A stretch of DNA of 64,000 bases. Source: Lunularia cruciata. Taxonomy: Eukaryota > Streptophyta > Marchantiopsida > Lunulariales > Lunulariaceae. Position 1 is the first letter of the stretch. The number at the start of each line of letters is the position of its first letter. This document shows, one piece after another, positions 23,341-36,336 of this stretch. Location of the stretch: assembly GCA_948567375.1 (NCBI GenBank), contig OX419759.1, forward strand, positions 43,563,493-43,627,492, in the 5' to 3' direction. A program made the position numbers and the translations under genes. Under the pieces are notes generated by a model, which saw nothing but the letters and a program-made list of their open reading frames with translations, searched no databases and was not told the origin of the DNA.

Positions 23341-23995
23341 GGTCTTTGGAGCATTTAGTTCTTGGCAGCAACAAGGGGTTTTGGCTTTGAGAGAAATCCT
23401 AAGAAGGACAAAAGAGGAAGGTAGAAAAGCAAAAATGAGACTTAGCACCCTAATAAATGAGATCTTTGGGAGTTTTGGTTAGCAATTGGAATAGGACAAG
23501 AGGATCTGTCAGCTGAAAGGCAAAGGAGAGTTGGGATTGGGAGAGTTTGGCCAAGGAAAAGATTTTTTGAGAAGGAGAAAAATATCAAAGGAGTTAGAGA
23601 TCGGGACAGAAGAGAAAAGAGAGACAGGGAGAACTAGAAGAATCGAGATGAAAATAGGGAAGAGGGTTTTGGGTGAAGGGAGAGAATTTGAAGGAGCAGG
23701 CATTCTGGCCTGGGGAGAATAGGGAAAAAGACTTGGTTGTGCAGGAGCAAGGGGAAAAAAAACAAGAGGAGAGATTTTGGGGTAGAGATAGGCAAGTGAA
23801 ATGGGACAAGGAAAAATATCAAAGAGAGAGGTGTGGAACTAGGGAAAAAGGGCACCAAGAAGAAGGAGAGGTTCTTTCTGGCAGGAAGAGATCCCAAAGG
23901 TAGGTTGCTTGGACAGATAAAGGGGAAGAAAATTTGAATGGGAAAGGTTGGAGACTTTAGGCTCTAGGGAGATCTTTCAAGAGAAAAGCCTGATA

Positions 23996-23997
<2 letters not shown>

Positions 23998-24030
<33 letters not shown>
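23998..24030. repeat. (GA)n microsatellite
   Basis: About 16 uninterrupted GA dinucleotides within the purine-rich region. Confidence 0.95.
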
Positions 24031-24032
<2 letters not shown>

Positions 24033-24591
24033 TTGTGAAGGGCTGTAAGAGGGAGTTTTTCCAAAAAATAAGAAGGTTTCTTGCTTGAGAAGAAGGTCTG
24101 AACGTGATGGGACAGAGAGGGTAGTAGTGCTTCAAGAGAAGGTCAAACAGAAGAAGGTTTTGCTTGAGGAGAAGGCCTAAATGTGACATGCAAAGAAAGT
24201 GGTAGTACTTTGAGAAAAGGCAGAACAAGAGAGAAGGGTTTTTTGCTTTGAGAGAAAGCGTGTACAGTGGGAGAAGAGAGAAAGGGTTTTGACTTCGAGA
24301 AAAGCAAGAACAAAGACAGAGAAATGTTTTGTTTTGAGTGAAAGACCTGATGGGAGAGGGAAGCAGCTTAGAAGGAAGAGAGTTTGGACAGGAGCTGACA
24401 CGGAATTTTTGAAGGAGAGGTAGGGCTTGGACTGTAAAGGAGAAGGAGAGAACATTAGAGTGAAGAGAAATAAGAGGGAGGAGAGAAATTGGAAGGGAGA
24501 ATGTAGAGAGAGAAAGAATAGGGCCTTGGCAAGAATTGAGGAGAGTTTTTGAGAGACAAAGGCTTGGATGTGCAAGAGGGATTTGAAGAAT

Positions 24592-24915
24592 GTGACAAGG
24601 AGAGAGATAATACTCAAAAGTGTTTTCATTTTGCTTGGACAGGAGGAGAGTGGGAGAAGAGGTTTCAAAAGAAGAGGGTTTGGACAGGAGGGTACAGTAA
24701 AATTTCTCAAAGGAAGAGCTTGTGACAAGGAGAGAGATAATATTCAAGAGAGTTTTTGTTCTGCTTGGACAGGAGGAGAGTGGGAGAAGAGATTTTGAAA
24801 GGAGAGGGTTTGGACAGGAAGGTACAAGAAAATTTCTCATAGGAAGAGGTTGTGACAAGGAGAGAAATAATATTTGAGAGAGTTTTCTTTCTGCTTGGAC
24901 AAGAAGAGAGATAGA
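24592..24915. repeat. 130-bp tandem repeat, about 2.5 copies
   Basis: Units begin GTGACAAGGAGAGA at 24592, 24722 and 24852, giving an exact 130-bp period. Each holds GCTTGGACAGGAGGAGAG (AAG variant in the last) and TTGGACAGGA. The third unit is partial. Confidence 0.88.
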
Positions 24916-25722
24916 AACCCTTCATGGGAGATAGGGTTGTAAGGAATTTCAAGAGGGAATCTTGGCAGACCAGAGCAGTGGAGAAAGCATCAATAAGGCT
25001 TTGGCCAGAAAGGGAGGACATTCAAAGAGGAGGATGTGTGTTTTGAGACAAGAGGAAAAGTTCAAGGAAAATTTATGAGGAGAAGAACTGAGAGCTTGAT
25101 TTGCTATGGAGAGAAAAGAGAAGTATGTGAAGGTCCTGGTAGATAACGCGAAAGGTTGAGAAAAGACATGCTTGAACAGGAGAGTAAATTTTCAAAGGAC
25201 TCGAGGTTTGCTGGGACAAGTTGGAGAAAATTGGAGGGAAGGGGTCTGAAGTTTGGATAGGGGAACTCTTGAAGGGAAGGTCTGGACAGGTCAGAAACTC
25301 CTGAGAAGAAGATTGTGGGTTATTGGCAGGACACAAAGAGAGGATTTTTGAAAGAAGCATCTTGGATAGAAGAAGCTGCAGAAGAGGAAAATCTAAGAGA
25401 ACAAATTTTTTTTCAGGAAATAAAATGATCAAAGGGATCTCAGGAACTGGAGTGGAAAAGGAGATCTCAAGTGAATTGCCATGCATATACAATGACATCT
25501 CAAAGAAAGAACTTGGGAAATAGATAAAAGTAAGGGATCTAAGCCAGGAGAAGAGAGACTGATTCTCAAAGGAGAAAGAGTTTTCTTTTCTTTTGACTGT
25601 GACTGGCGAGTAAGAGAAAATTTAGAGAGAGAAGGGTTGTTGGATAGAAGACAAAAGATTTTGAGAGCAAGTGTGTCTGCAGTGCAAGGAAGAGAGAAAA
25701 TTTTGTGATTTTGGGTTTGGTC

Positions 25723-26413
25723 TGTGAGCCGGCCTGTCTCTCACTCAGGATGAACCTCTGATGACTATTATGGTAGCGCACCATGGACTAAGAAGGCAAG
25801 GAACCCCAACTCCATCATACTCCTCCAAGGCTAACACTCCAAGACTCAAGACATTGCTCACTAGAGAACTCAATGAGAGAGAGATAGTTGCAAATGAAAG
25901 GATGATGAGTACCTCCTCACCCCTTGTTTATATACTTGTGAAATAGTTACGTACCAAAGTTACTAATTACCGTAGTAACTCAAGTTCCTAGACTAAAAGT
26001 CAAGTAAAGTCAAAAAGTAGAAAAGAATATCCATTCACATAGGCATATTCCCCTAAGCATGTGGTCTTATCTTGACCCAACCACTAAGTCAAGGATTCCT
26101 TCACATGGGCTATCCTTGGACTAAAGAAGAATCCAAAACAAAAGGCTTGCGGGCCCAAGAGTTCTCAACTCTTTCCTCAAAGCCAAACACCTAGGAATAA
26201 TACCAAGTCAACACACTAAAATCCAAAATAGTGGTGCTCATCTTTTCTACTTCCTCTAAAGTAAGGTCCCATCAATCTTAGCTATGACTAACTTTAGGTA
26301 ACCATGACTAATATAGAACCATCCTTTATCTCTATAAAAATAATATCTCTTAAGTACTTGTAATATCAAGCTAAATATCACAATACCACACACATGCACA
26401 AATGGGTGTTACA
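25723..26413 (-). repeat. 3' LTR of element A3
   Basis: 691 bp, TGTAACAC...GGCTCACA on the minus strand; includes the 13-bp segment absent from A1 and A2. Confidence 0.95.
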
Positions 26414-26461
26414 TTTACCCCCGGACTAAGTTTTCACTTTGTCCTCAAAGTGAAGGTCTCT

Positions 26462-29400
26462 CTACCTTCTATGGTACATCTTCAACTTATCATGGTTAAT
26501 CCTTTCAAAGTGTCTTCCTCCTAACTCCTTGAGATCATAGGTGTAAGTGCCCCACACCTTCTCTACTATGAAAGGTCCAAAGTACTTAGGCAAAAACTTC
26601 TTTTGCACTCTCTTGAATTGAATGGAATCAAACAACATTACCCAATCACCTTCTTTGAAAGGCTCCACCTTCTTCTTGCCTTGCCTCTTGTCATAGCTCT
26701 CCTTTTGTTTCCTTTGGGCTTGCTCCACTTGAACCATAGCAACTGCTCTTGCCTCTTCCAACTCCATGAGTTGATCCTTCCTTGACTTCTCTGCATCACT
26801 TCCTTGTGCTTTCTTCAATCTCCTATGAATGCTTTGGAAGGTGGAAGATCAAAGTGAATAGGTAATGTAGACTCAATACCATACACCAATTGGAATGGAG
26901 AATATCCGGTGGAAGTCTTCATGGTTGTCCTATATTCCCACAAAACTGCATGAATCCTCTTGTCCCAATGATGTTTAGCCCCCTCCATTTCTGCATCTTT
27001 GGCCAACATCATGCACAAGGTCTGATTGGTTGTCTCTGCCAAGCCATTGGAATTTGGCTTACAGGATGTAGTTACTCTATGCGTGATAGAGAAATGTCGT
27101 AGCATGGCTGTAGTAATGCTTCCTGTAAACTCTCCTCCTCTATCAGAAACCAACTCCAAAGGGCATCCAAACCTAGTGATAATGTGTTCATAAAGAAATC
27201 TACCCACTTCATCTTCATTCTTGTCCCTCAATGGTCTAGCCTCAACCCACTTGGTAAGGTAATCAGTAACTACCACAATGTACCGATTGTTCCTTGGGGT
27301 TCTATTGAGAGGACCTACAAAATCAATTCCCCACTTCTCAAAAGGTCCTAACAATGGAATTGATCTAAGTGGTGGAGTGGATGCAGACTTTCTAGCAAAA
27401 GCTTGACAAACATGACAAGTTTTGCAATAATCAAGACAATCCTTGAAAATCCCTCTCCAATGGTAACCTGCATCTAGAATCTTGAAAGCAGTCACCTTTC
27501 CTACAAAGTGTCCTCCACATACTAAACCTTCATGAAACTCCTTTATGAGTAGTATAGACTCTTCCTTACCCACTGCTCTTCAAAGTAGACCATCTGCTCC
27601 TTGGTGAAAAAGAATATCCTCCACCATTGTGTAAGGTCTAGATCTTGCTGCAAGGGCCTTCCTCTCCCTAGCATGCATCCCTTCTGGATAGTTACCTTTT
27701 GTCACAAAATCCACAATCTCCTTGTACTCCATTGGAACCTCTTGAGTGAGTGAGATTGTCATGAGCTCCTCATCTGGGAAGGAATCATCCACTCGCTCAT
27801 CTCCATCATGATCATAGGCTCTAGATAATAAATCAGCATTTGCATGTTCCTGGCCTATCCTCAATTGTGTAGTCATACTCAGACAAGAGTATCATCCACC
27901 TTGCTAGTCTCCCTTCAACATTAGGCTTGTTGAAGATGTACTTCAAAGCCTTGTGATCCGTGACAATTGTGGCTTTCTCTCCAATCAAGTAGTGTCTAAA
28001 CTTCTTGAGACCAAAGATCACTGCCAACCCTTCTCTCTCCGTGACAGAGTAGTTCTTCTCTGCTGAAACCATCTGCCTACTAGCATAAGCTATTGGATGA
28101 TCATGCCCATCTTGGTCTAATTGACTAAGAGTGCATCCTATAGCTACATTAGAAGCATCAGTGTAGAGGATGAAAGGCTTACTCCAATCAGATTTAGCAA
28201 GAATTGGAGCAACAACAAGGGATTGCTTGAGCTCCTCAAAAGCTTTGAGAGCCTCCTTGTCTTCCAAAATCACCATGTAATCTACACCCTTCATGTAGAT
28301 GGTCAATGCATAAGCCTTGTTGGAAAATTAGAAGATGAACCTCCTATAGTACCCAACCATTCCCAAGAATTGGCGTAACTTTGTCAAGCTTGAAGGGAAT
28401 GGAAGGTCTGAGATTTTCCTCACCTTCTCAGGATCAACTGCTATTCCATCCTTGGAGATGATGTGCCCCAAAAGTAGACCTTCTTCACATCCAAAAATGC
28501 ACTTCTCTGGGTTGAGTGATGCATTTGCCTCATCCAAGCGTTGCAAGACTTTGATTAGGTGCTCAAAGTACTCCTCCTTGCTCCCATAGACACAAAAGTC
28601 ATCAATGAAATCTCTCACAAATTTCCCAATGAAAGGTTCAAATACCTTGTTCATGAACCGTTGGAATATGGCTGGAGCATTGCAAAGCCCAAAAGGCATG
28701 ACCTTGAAAGCATAAGTTCCCCAAGGTGTGGTGAACGTGGTGAGTTGTTCATGCTCTGGTGCAATCTTGATTTGGTTGTATCCACTATAACCATCTCCAA
28801 AACTGTACCTCTCATGACCTGCAACCTCCTCCAAGATCTCATAAATGAATGGCAATGGGTAGTAGTCCTTCTTGGTAACATCATTGAGCTTCTTGTAATC
28901 CACACATACCCGAAGCTTGCCATTCTTTTTCTTCACAATGACAATTGGAGACACCCATTCTGAATTCTCCACCTCAAAGATAATCCTGCCTCCTTGAGCT
29001 TATCAATCTCCTCCTTCACAACCAAAGATATTGGTGGGCTAATGCAATGTTGCTTTTGGCGGATTGGTCTTGCATGTGACTCCACCTTTATCTTGTGCTC
29101 CTCCAAGGTGACTTCCTTCAAATCCTTGTAACTAAAAGCAAACACATGGATGAACTTGTGGAAAATCTCCTCAAATCTCACCTTCTCCTCCTTGGTAACA
29201 TTTGGGCCATACTTGAGGGTAGATAACCTTCTCTCTACCTCCTCAAGTGTCAATGGTGATTTATTTGGGTCCTTCAAAACCTCTGGCTTAGGTGCAAAAT
29301 CCATAGCACACAAAGGATACACATCTGAATCAGATTCAGATTCATCCTCCTCCGTGGAAGTCTCTTCTTCCATGCTTGTGTCCACACCTGAAGTTCCTTC

Positions 29401-31276
29401 TTCAGAATCTGATTCCCAATAATCAGAAGATGGGGTATCTGAATGTGAAGTGTTAGTGGTGTTAGTCACATGAACAATGACTCTATGGTTTGATGGCCCA
29501 ATCCTCAAGTACCCTTTGTGCCATCGATCAGTTGTGTGTGCTGCTCTCAACCATGGCCTCCCAAGAAGTAAGTCATAGCTTGAATCCTTCAAGACTTGGA
29601 AAGTCATGAGATTTTGAACTCCCATAACTGAAACTACCACCTTATCTATCACCCCTACTGGTCGAACTTGTTGCTTGTTTGCCATGCTCACCACAAATGT
29701 TGAAGGTCTTGAGGGTATCATACCCAACTTCTTCATCAACCTTTCTGACATGGCATTCACTGCTGATCCTCCATCAACCAATGCATCCTTGATGTTGTGA
29801 CCATTCACTCTCACATCAATCTTGAAGGCGTATTCACAAGCCTCCCATGGTGTTGGCTTGGCATCCACCACCCCCATTGATACAGGAACTTTTGCCTTCT
29901 TCTTCTTCTTGCTCCTTGTAGAACTCAAACCACCTCTAAGCTCCTTTCTCAAGGTGGGGTTCAAAGCAATTAATTGGCCCACTGTGATGTTAGCCTTGTG
30001 ACTACCAACATCCTCAAACACATTGTAGTTACATTGTTGCTTTGAGATCAAGAAGTGCTCCATCCCCAACTTCTTCCTTGGAGTCTTTGTTGTTGATGGT
30101 GTTGAGGTGCGAGTGCTCCTAGTAGACATAGGAGTATCCTTGCTTGAAGTAAATCCTTGAGAAGAGTGAACATCCTCTGCAAAACGAGCTCTCCTTCTCT
30201 TGTGCCAAAAGCTCCAAATTAAGACCCTTGGAGTTTGAGCACTCTCCCTTCTCATACTTGCTCTCAACCACATCTATGGATGCTATCCCCTTACCTTTCT
30301 TGGGATTAGGAGCCACTTGGGTTTCACTACCTCCCTCTTTCCTTCTATTGGCTCCCTCATAACCCCTTCCTCCATGGTAAGTGGAATTTGGGCAATTCCT
30401 TTGGATATGACCTCTTCCTCCACAACCAAAACAATTTCTATCATTGAAATTTTTGGCTGGTTGAACTCCTCTATATGGATAGTTTCCATAACTCCTAGGC
30501 CCTCTCCCTACATTCTGATCCACCTCTCTCTTCTCCCATAGTTCCACCACATTGATCTTGAGATCCGCAAGTTGTTTCGTGATGGTTTGGAGTGGATCTT
30601 TTTGTGGAGGTGCAAGAACTAGAAAAACTACTACTTGTGGGGCAACCCTTGTCACCAAAGTATCAGAAGTTCCACCATACTTGTAGCCTTGAGGAGGATG
30701 CACAACCTCCTTCACCACTAAATCACTCTCATCCTCTTCCAAACTCTCCTCCATACGAATTGCGATCTTGATAGCTTCAACCTTGGAAGAAGGTTTCTCA
30801 TATCTCACCTTGCTTCAAATTTGTGGTCTCAATCCTCCCACAAAATTCTTGGTGAGCATGGCCCCTATGCCAATCATTGTAGTCTCCACATCATCCCCAC
30901 CCTTCCTCAACACTATGCAAAATCTGGACTCCAACTTTTCCACTCTTTCCACATAGACTCTTACTTTCTCTCCATCTCCTTGCTTGAGAAATGTAACCTC
31001 ACTCATCAATCTCTCATAACTCTCATCAGGAAGAAAGTTCTCAATGAGTGCTGAAGTCAAAGTCTCCCAAGACTCCTCTTCCCCCTCTCTCCGCTCTCTC
31101 TTTTGGTATTCTGACTCATACCATGTAAGTGCTGCATCCTCAAAGAAATCTGGTAATAATGAGGCCCACTCATTCTTCCTCCTCTCATTGTTTCCTAAGC
31201 AAGCTCTCTTGAAGTCTCTCACAAAGGCCTCCACATCTTCTCCATCCTTGCCAAAGAAAATTGGAAGTTTTCCCAT
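26462..31276 (-). pseudogene. Gag-pol of element A3, frameshifted
   Basis: Same polyprotein as A1, read right to left. Gag start MGKLPIFFGKDGED at 31276; matrix/capsid-like segment to 30815; Gag C-half with CCHC knuckle 30119-30808; protease DGGSAVNAMS and acidic spacer within 28933-30273; RT fingers/palm with FIDDF box 28328-28972; RNase H with YTDASNVAIG (27833-28306); integrase zinc domain and core, with HHCC, IDFVGPL, SDRGGEF and a NGLAETTNQ Glu motif (26815-27573); C-terminal FGPFIVEKVW and YHRR end at 26462. Most breaks are single small indels or stops, fewer than in A4, so it is younger. Confidence 0.92.
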
Positions 31277-31347
31277 CTTAACCCCTCACTATCTTTCTTT
31301 TCTCTCAAAATTTATTTTTTTCACTTTTCTTTTCTCTCACTCTATTA

Positions 31348-31491
31348 CTAATAGAGTATATACATGACTAACACCATCTGAGAATAATCCACTCTAGGGA
31401 AAACAAAAGGTTCAGGTTGCTCCAAGATTTCTATAGCAACATCAAATCCTAGAGTGCATATTAATCTAACTCTCATGGATAGTTTATCCAT
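31348..31491 (-). CDS. Small ORF between ORF0 and gag (module B), element A3
   Basis: A 47-codon frame with the same start and end as the one at 39595-39738 in A1. It encodes the segment ending in a PFVFP...YILY-type motif. Conservation of the frame across copies suggests it was once part of a protein. Whether it is translated is unknown. Confidence 0.35.
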   Translation of the reverse strand: MDKLSMRVRLICTLGFDVAIEILEQPEPFVFPRVDYSQMVLVMYILY

Positions 31492-31550
31492 AAGTTGAAA
31501 GATTATCTCCATCACTAATCTTGAGAACTAGCTGATGAAGGTGGTAGTAT

Positions 31551-31988
31551 TTATGTACCTGTACTAAGACTCTCTCCAAGATCCTTCACCAAAGTTTCCA
31601 AAAGTGCTTTTACTCCACTACACTCATGTCCTTTTGGAAGTCCTTCAACTCCACAAACCTCACACAACTCCTTGGTCTTAGATCTTCTCCCTCCCAATCT
31701 TGGTGAAGAAGGTCCAACATGCAAACCCAAGTCAAGTAAGCCTCTCCTTTCCCTCAATCTCTTGCTCTCAAAGGTCAATGGACATGAACTTGCCTTATGT
31801 CCCTTCTTTCCACATAGAAAGCACTTAGACTCACTCTTTCCTCCAAGTGGTGTAGGTTTTTGGATCCTCTCAATACTCTCTTCAAATTCCATTGTAAACT
31901 CCCTTTTTCTCAAATCAACCCCTACAATCACCTCAAACCCTTGGGGAACCTTGCATAATCTCAATTTCCACTCTTGATGACCCTCCAT
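31551..31988 (-). CDS. ORF0 of element A3: zinc-knuckle protein
   Basis: 145 codons from ATG (MEGHQEWK). It aligns throughout with the 157-residue ORF0 of A1 and stops about 12 codons earlier. It contains CFLCGKKGHKASSC, a CX2CX4HX4C zinc knuckle, and downstream CEVCGVEGLPKGHEC, a second Cys/His cluster. It is upstream of, and separate from, gag, which has its own knuckle. Nucleic-acid binding is a reasonable inference from the knuckle; the role in the element cycle is unknown. Confidence 0.6.
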   Translation of the reverse strand: MEGHQEWKLRLCKVPQGFEVIVGVDLRKREFTMEFEESIERIQKPTPLGGKSESKCFLCGKKGHKASSCPLTFESKRLRERRGLLDLGLHVGPSSPRLGGRRSKTKELCEVCGVEGLPKGHECSGVKALLETLVKDLGESLSTGT

Positions 31989-32826
31989 GTTCCCAAGATG
32001 AATCTAAACACTCAAACATACTTTTTGTTGATCTCAAACTTCTCATGCATGAGATCTCCACTCTGCAGAATTGACCTTTCCTCACAATGTCACTCAAATC
32101 TCCCAACCAATATATCCTTGTCCCCTGAAATTTTGAAAACTTGATAACAACTCCAAAGCGTCCTTCCCTGCAAAATTTCAGATCTTTTCATTGAGCCATT
32201 TGGCCTAGACACCTTTCTATTCAGCACCCATATTTCAGATTTGGTCTGAAAACCACCCCCGTCACTTCAAAAACTCATTTCTCCCTGTGCAAGAACAATC
32301 TTTCTCTAATTTTTCAGGCAGCAAGTAGGATACAATGCACTGAATTTTCTTGAAAATTTTCAGAACAATTCATCAAAACTTGAAGAAATGGCAGACTCTG
32401 TACAATTTTCCAGAGAGCATGCAGTTGCGGGAGCACTTTACCCTATCAACTTTCAAAAATTCTAGCCTAGTGTGCATAGAAGCTCTCACAATAATTTCAA
32501 GTGTGCTAACTGAAAGATAACCCAAGCTATCATGTGTAGAAATCTCAAGTCCAGATCTCAAACTTGAGATTTTGCCCAAAATCACCTTAATCCCCAAAAT
32601 CTGCAATCCACCTTACACAATCTCTCCAATTCCTCTCATGTGTACAAGATGTACAAAATCACCTCAAAGACATCATAATGAACTACAGGGTATACAAATG
32701 TATTTTGGTTCTCTAACATAAGTTCAGCCCTCTCCTCTCCTAATGTTCTCTCCAAGTGAGCTCTCATAGCCTCCTTCTGCCTAATGTAGAATTGGACGCG
32801 GAACATTATCTTGCGTTCTAGAGAAA

Positions 32827-32843
32827 TCCCGGCAACGGAACCA
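32827..32843 (-). other. Primer binding site of element A3
   Basis: On the minus strand TGGTTCCGTTGCCGGGA, identical to that of A2; tRNA-Asp-like. Confidence 0.75.
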
Positions 32844-32847
32844 AAAA

Positions 32848-33539
32848 TGTGAGCTGGCCTGTCTCTCACTCAGGATGAACCTCTGATGACTATTATGGTA
32901 GCGCACCATGGACTAAGAAGGCAAGGAACCCCAACTCCATCATACTCCTCCAAGGCTAACACTCCAAGACTCAAGACATTGCTCACTAGAGAACTCAATG
33001 AGAGAGAGATAGTTGCAAATGAAAGGATGATGAGTACCTCCTCACCCCTTGTTTATATACTTGTGAAATAGTTACGTACCAAAGTTACTAATTTCCGTAG
33101 TAACTCAAGTTACTAGACTAAAAGTCAAGTAAAGTCAAAAAGTAGAAAGGAATATCCATTCACATGGGCATATTCCCCTAAGCATGTGGTCTTATCTTGA
33201 CCCAACCACTAAGTCAAGGATTCCTTCATATGGGCTATCCTTGGACTAAAGAAGAATCCAAACCAAAAAGGCTTGCGGGCCCAAGAGTTCTCAACTCTTT
33301 CCTCAAAGCCAAACACCTAGGAATAATACCAAGTCAACACACTAAAATCCAAAATAGTGGTGCTCATCTTTTCTACTTCCTCTAAAGTAAGGTCCCATCT
33401 ATCTTAGCTATGACTAACTTTAGGTAACCATGACTAATATAGAACCATCCTTTATCTCTATAAAAATAATATCTCTTAAGTACTTGTAATATCAAGCTAA
33501 ATATCACAATACCACATACATGCACAAATGGGTGTTACA
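32848..33539 (-). repeat. 5' LTR of element A3
   Basis: 692 bp; TATA motif complement TTTATATA at 33052-33059. A few differences from the 3' LTR. Confidence 0.95.
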
Positions 33540-33543
33540 GGTC

Positions 33544-34127
33544 TGGACCAGACACAGAGGTACAAGAAGAGAGAAATTTCCAAAAGTTCGAGTCTGGATT
33601 GAACAAAGAGGAAGTGTTGGTGGAGGAGAAGGCCTGAGCAGGAGAGACAAAAGGGATAAATTTTGAGAGGATACTTGAGTTTGCATAGGGATTTTTGAGA
33701 GAAGGTGCTGCTAAGAAGAAGTTTGAAGTGAAAACCTGAACGTGACTGGACAGAGAGGTAAGAGGAAGAAAAAAATCCTTGGAATTTGCTCGAACTAGAC
33801 TGAGCAGTGTTTAGATCTGGATTAAAGGAGAGTTTAGGCCTTGACTTTGTCAAGACATACAGAAGAAGAATTTTTGAGTGAGAATCCCATGATTGTGATA
33901 GGACATACAAGAGAAGAACTTTTTGAGTGAGAGTTGCTTGACTGTGATGGGACAAGGAAGAGAAGAATTGCTTGAGTGAATTGCTTGGACAGTTGGTGGG
34001 TTTAGTTGTGATCACTATTTAGACTAGTGGTGTTTGGCTTCTTTTAAAACTTATAAACTACATGGCTTAGTATTCCAATGAATATGACCTCCCTTGTGGG
34101 CAAATGTGTGTGTTTTGATCTGTGACC
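33544..34127. repeat. Purine-rich DNA, right continuation
   Basis: Same purine-biased words as 23341-25722 (for example GGACAGAGAGGTAAGAGG and GGGACAAGGAAGAGAAG). Together with the ggtc duplication this shows one block was split by A3. From about 34010 the bias fades into unclassified AT-rich sequence up to the L LTR edge at 34128. Confidence 0.65.
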
Positions 34128-35640
34128 TGTGACAATAAAGTTCATTCTCATAGGGATACAGTTTAAAATTGGTCAAATACAAAGTCAAATAGTAACAAAC
34201 AGTTCTTCTTGGTTGCGTCTTTAATCTCTTAGGTAGAAACTACACCCAAAAGAGAGTAACAAGCATTGACTCCTAGTCTTGTTACAATAAAATGTCACTC
34301 ACAAATCACAATACTTCAAATATATCCAAATAATCTAGATCATGATGATTTTGTCCCTCCCAAAAATGGCTACTTCACTATAAAATGACTTCACCTCAAA
34401 ATTGTGTTCCACCCTTCCATTGAAGGCACAACTTCCTTGATCTAAATTGATTCACATCAACTAAGTGCTGCACTCACAACTACAAAATACTAACAACACA
34501 ATAATTCCTCTTAGATTTGTCAAAGCATTGCTTTTATTACACTTCACTCAGGACTAAACGCACAAAATGAAGTCAATGTTGTGGAATCTAACATCCAACA
34601 AGCACAATGACTTGCACTTCAAATTTCTCCAAACACTCACAAACACAAACACAAACACAAACTTGATACTTAGAATTAAGCTCAAGCAACAAGCACTAAG
34701 ATCAACACTTTGCTTTATCTATTGTCAAGAATATGAAAATTAAACAAAAATGCACTTCAAATGCTACATTTAAATAGGAAAAGCCCTTGACAGTTATCTA
34801 ACTTCCTAAACTGATTCCTAACAACTCTACCAACCTGCAAATCCAATCCAATGCATCTCTTCATATCTGCCTCATCCTATCTCAAAATTGGTCATAATTC
34901 GATCCGATGTTTACTTCTACTTCAAAACTCGAACCTCAGGACAATCCTTTCATCTCATGTACTTTGTGTTCTACAACTTCCAATTCCTCTACCAATTCTA
35001 ACATGTCTTTACTCTGACCTGCAATCAAAGGTATGGGTTAACCTATCTACATCCTTATCTCACAACCCACCATTCTCTAAAGTCTCAAATGACAAATCCA
35101 AAGATGCATGCACTTGTACCTCTCTTACATTGGGTCAGACATATACAATACTTTGAAGATTATCTAATTCCACTTTAACCAAATCAAACTTGATAGAAAT
35201 GTTATTCTCTACATCTAACATCTTTCTATCTACCCAAGTTCTAAGATTGATTAACAAGGAATTTAAGTCCTTGTCCTTTGCATTCTTACTCATTGTCTCC
35301 TACACAAGCAATCATTACTTGTGTAGCCTTGATTCCTCCATTCTTACTTTAGCTTGTAACTTTTCTACCTAAAGTCTCTCCTTCGTGACCTCCTTCACCT
35401 TTACTACTATCTCTCTTCCTTGGTTTTTGAACTTCTCTTGCACATTTTCATTTATCTTCTTCTGTAATGCTGCAACTACCCGTAGCACTTCTCTTTCTTC
35501 CTCTCCTCTGGTCATACTTTCTTGCACCCTCAAATTCTCAAATTCTAATCCCTACAACACCTGCAATACATTCTACACATCGAGATGTCTGCTTTGCATC
35601 TTCTTCTTCTTCTTCTTCTCCATTTGCGGCAACAATGGAC
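34128..35640 (-). repeat. Old family L LTR, minus strand, left part
   Basis: Starts tgtgacaataaag, the complement of an LTR end with a small deletion, then follows the terminal L segment (34160-34900) and the coiled-coil coding remnant (about 35160-35640, the complement of the 61700-61900 part of the long LTR). It is interrupted by an A solo LTR at 35641. Pieces of the same old LTR continue at 36337-36480 and 46225-46548. Confidence 0.72.
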
Positions 35641-36332
35641 ATTAAGCCTATCTATCTCTCACTCAAGATGAACCTTTGATGGCTATTATGGTAGCGCATC
35701 ATGGACTAAGAAGGCAAGGAACCCCAACTCCATCATACTCTTCCAAGGCTAACACTCCAAGACTCAAGACATTGTTCATTCAATAACTCAATGAGAGAGA
35801 GATAGTTGCAAATGAAAGGATAATTAGTACCTCCTCACTCCTAGTTTATATACTTGTGAAATAGTTATGCACCAAAGTTGCTAATAATTGGAGTAACTCA
35901 AGTTATTAGGCTAAAAGTCAAGGAAAGTCAAAAAGTATAAAGGAATATCTATCCACATGGGCATATTCCACTAAGCATGTAATCTTATCTTGACCCAACT
36001 ACTAAGTCAAGGATTCCTTCACATGGACTTTACTTGGACTATAGAAGAATCCAAAACAAAAAGGCTTGTGGGCCCAGGAGTTCTCAACTCTTTCCTCAAA
36101 GCCAAACACCTAGGAATAATACTAAGTCAACACATTATAATCCAAAATAGTGGTGCTCATCTTTTCCACTTCCTCTAAAGTAAGGTTCCCATTATCTTAG
36201 CTATGACTAACTTTAGCTAATCATGACTAATGTAGAACCATCCTTTATCTCTATATAAATAATATCTCTCAAGTATTTTTAATACTAAGCTAAATATCAA
36301 AATACCACACACATGCACAAATGGGTGTTAGA
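35641..36332 (-). mobile_element. Degenerate family A solo LTR
   Basis: About 692 bp matching the A3/A4 LTR along its whole length. Its ends are mutated (attaagcc for tgtgagcc, gttaga for gttaca). Flanks ggac (35637-35640) and agac (36333-36336) fit a mutated 4-bp target duplication. No internal region is present. It is the most diverged family A LTR here, so it is an early insertion. Confidence 0.85.
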
Positions 36333-36336
36333 AGAC

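Larger units (their letters stand above)
23341..25722. repeat. Purine-rich (GA-biased) low-complexity DNA
   Basis: About 2.4 kb whose plus strand is strongly A+G rich, made of loosely repeated GGACAGGAGGAGAG, AGAGAAGGGTTTTG and GAGAGAAAG-type words. It resumes right of A3 at 33540-34127, so A3 was inserted into it. Long minus-strand open frames here result from purine bias and not from coding. Confidence 0.75.
25723..33539 (-). mobile_element. Element A3: complete, moderately decayed family A retrotransposon
   Basis: Minus strand, 7817 bp, flanked by a perfect 4-bp target duplication ggtc (25719-25722 and 33540-33543). The LTR pair is 691/692 bp. The polypurine tract complement (tttaccccc) lies at 26414-26422 and the primer site at 32827-32843. 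ORF0 is open except for a slightly early stop. Gag-pol needs only a few repairs per kb. It was inserted into the purine-rich region. Confidence 0.95.

Noticed and set aside
23977-24858. 293-codon open frame on the minus strand
   Set aside because: It lies in purine-rich DNA whose complement lacks stop codons by composition. The predicted protein is Ser/Leu/Pro repeats reflecting the 130-bp tandem units; there is no domain or start context.
33497-34015. 172-codon minus-strand frame
   Set aside because: Same purine-bias artefact, and it runs into the A3 LTR.
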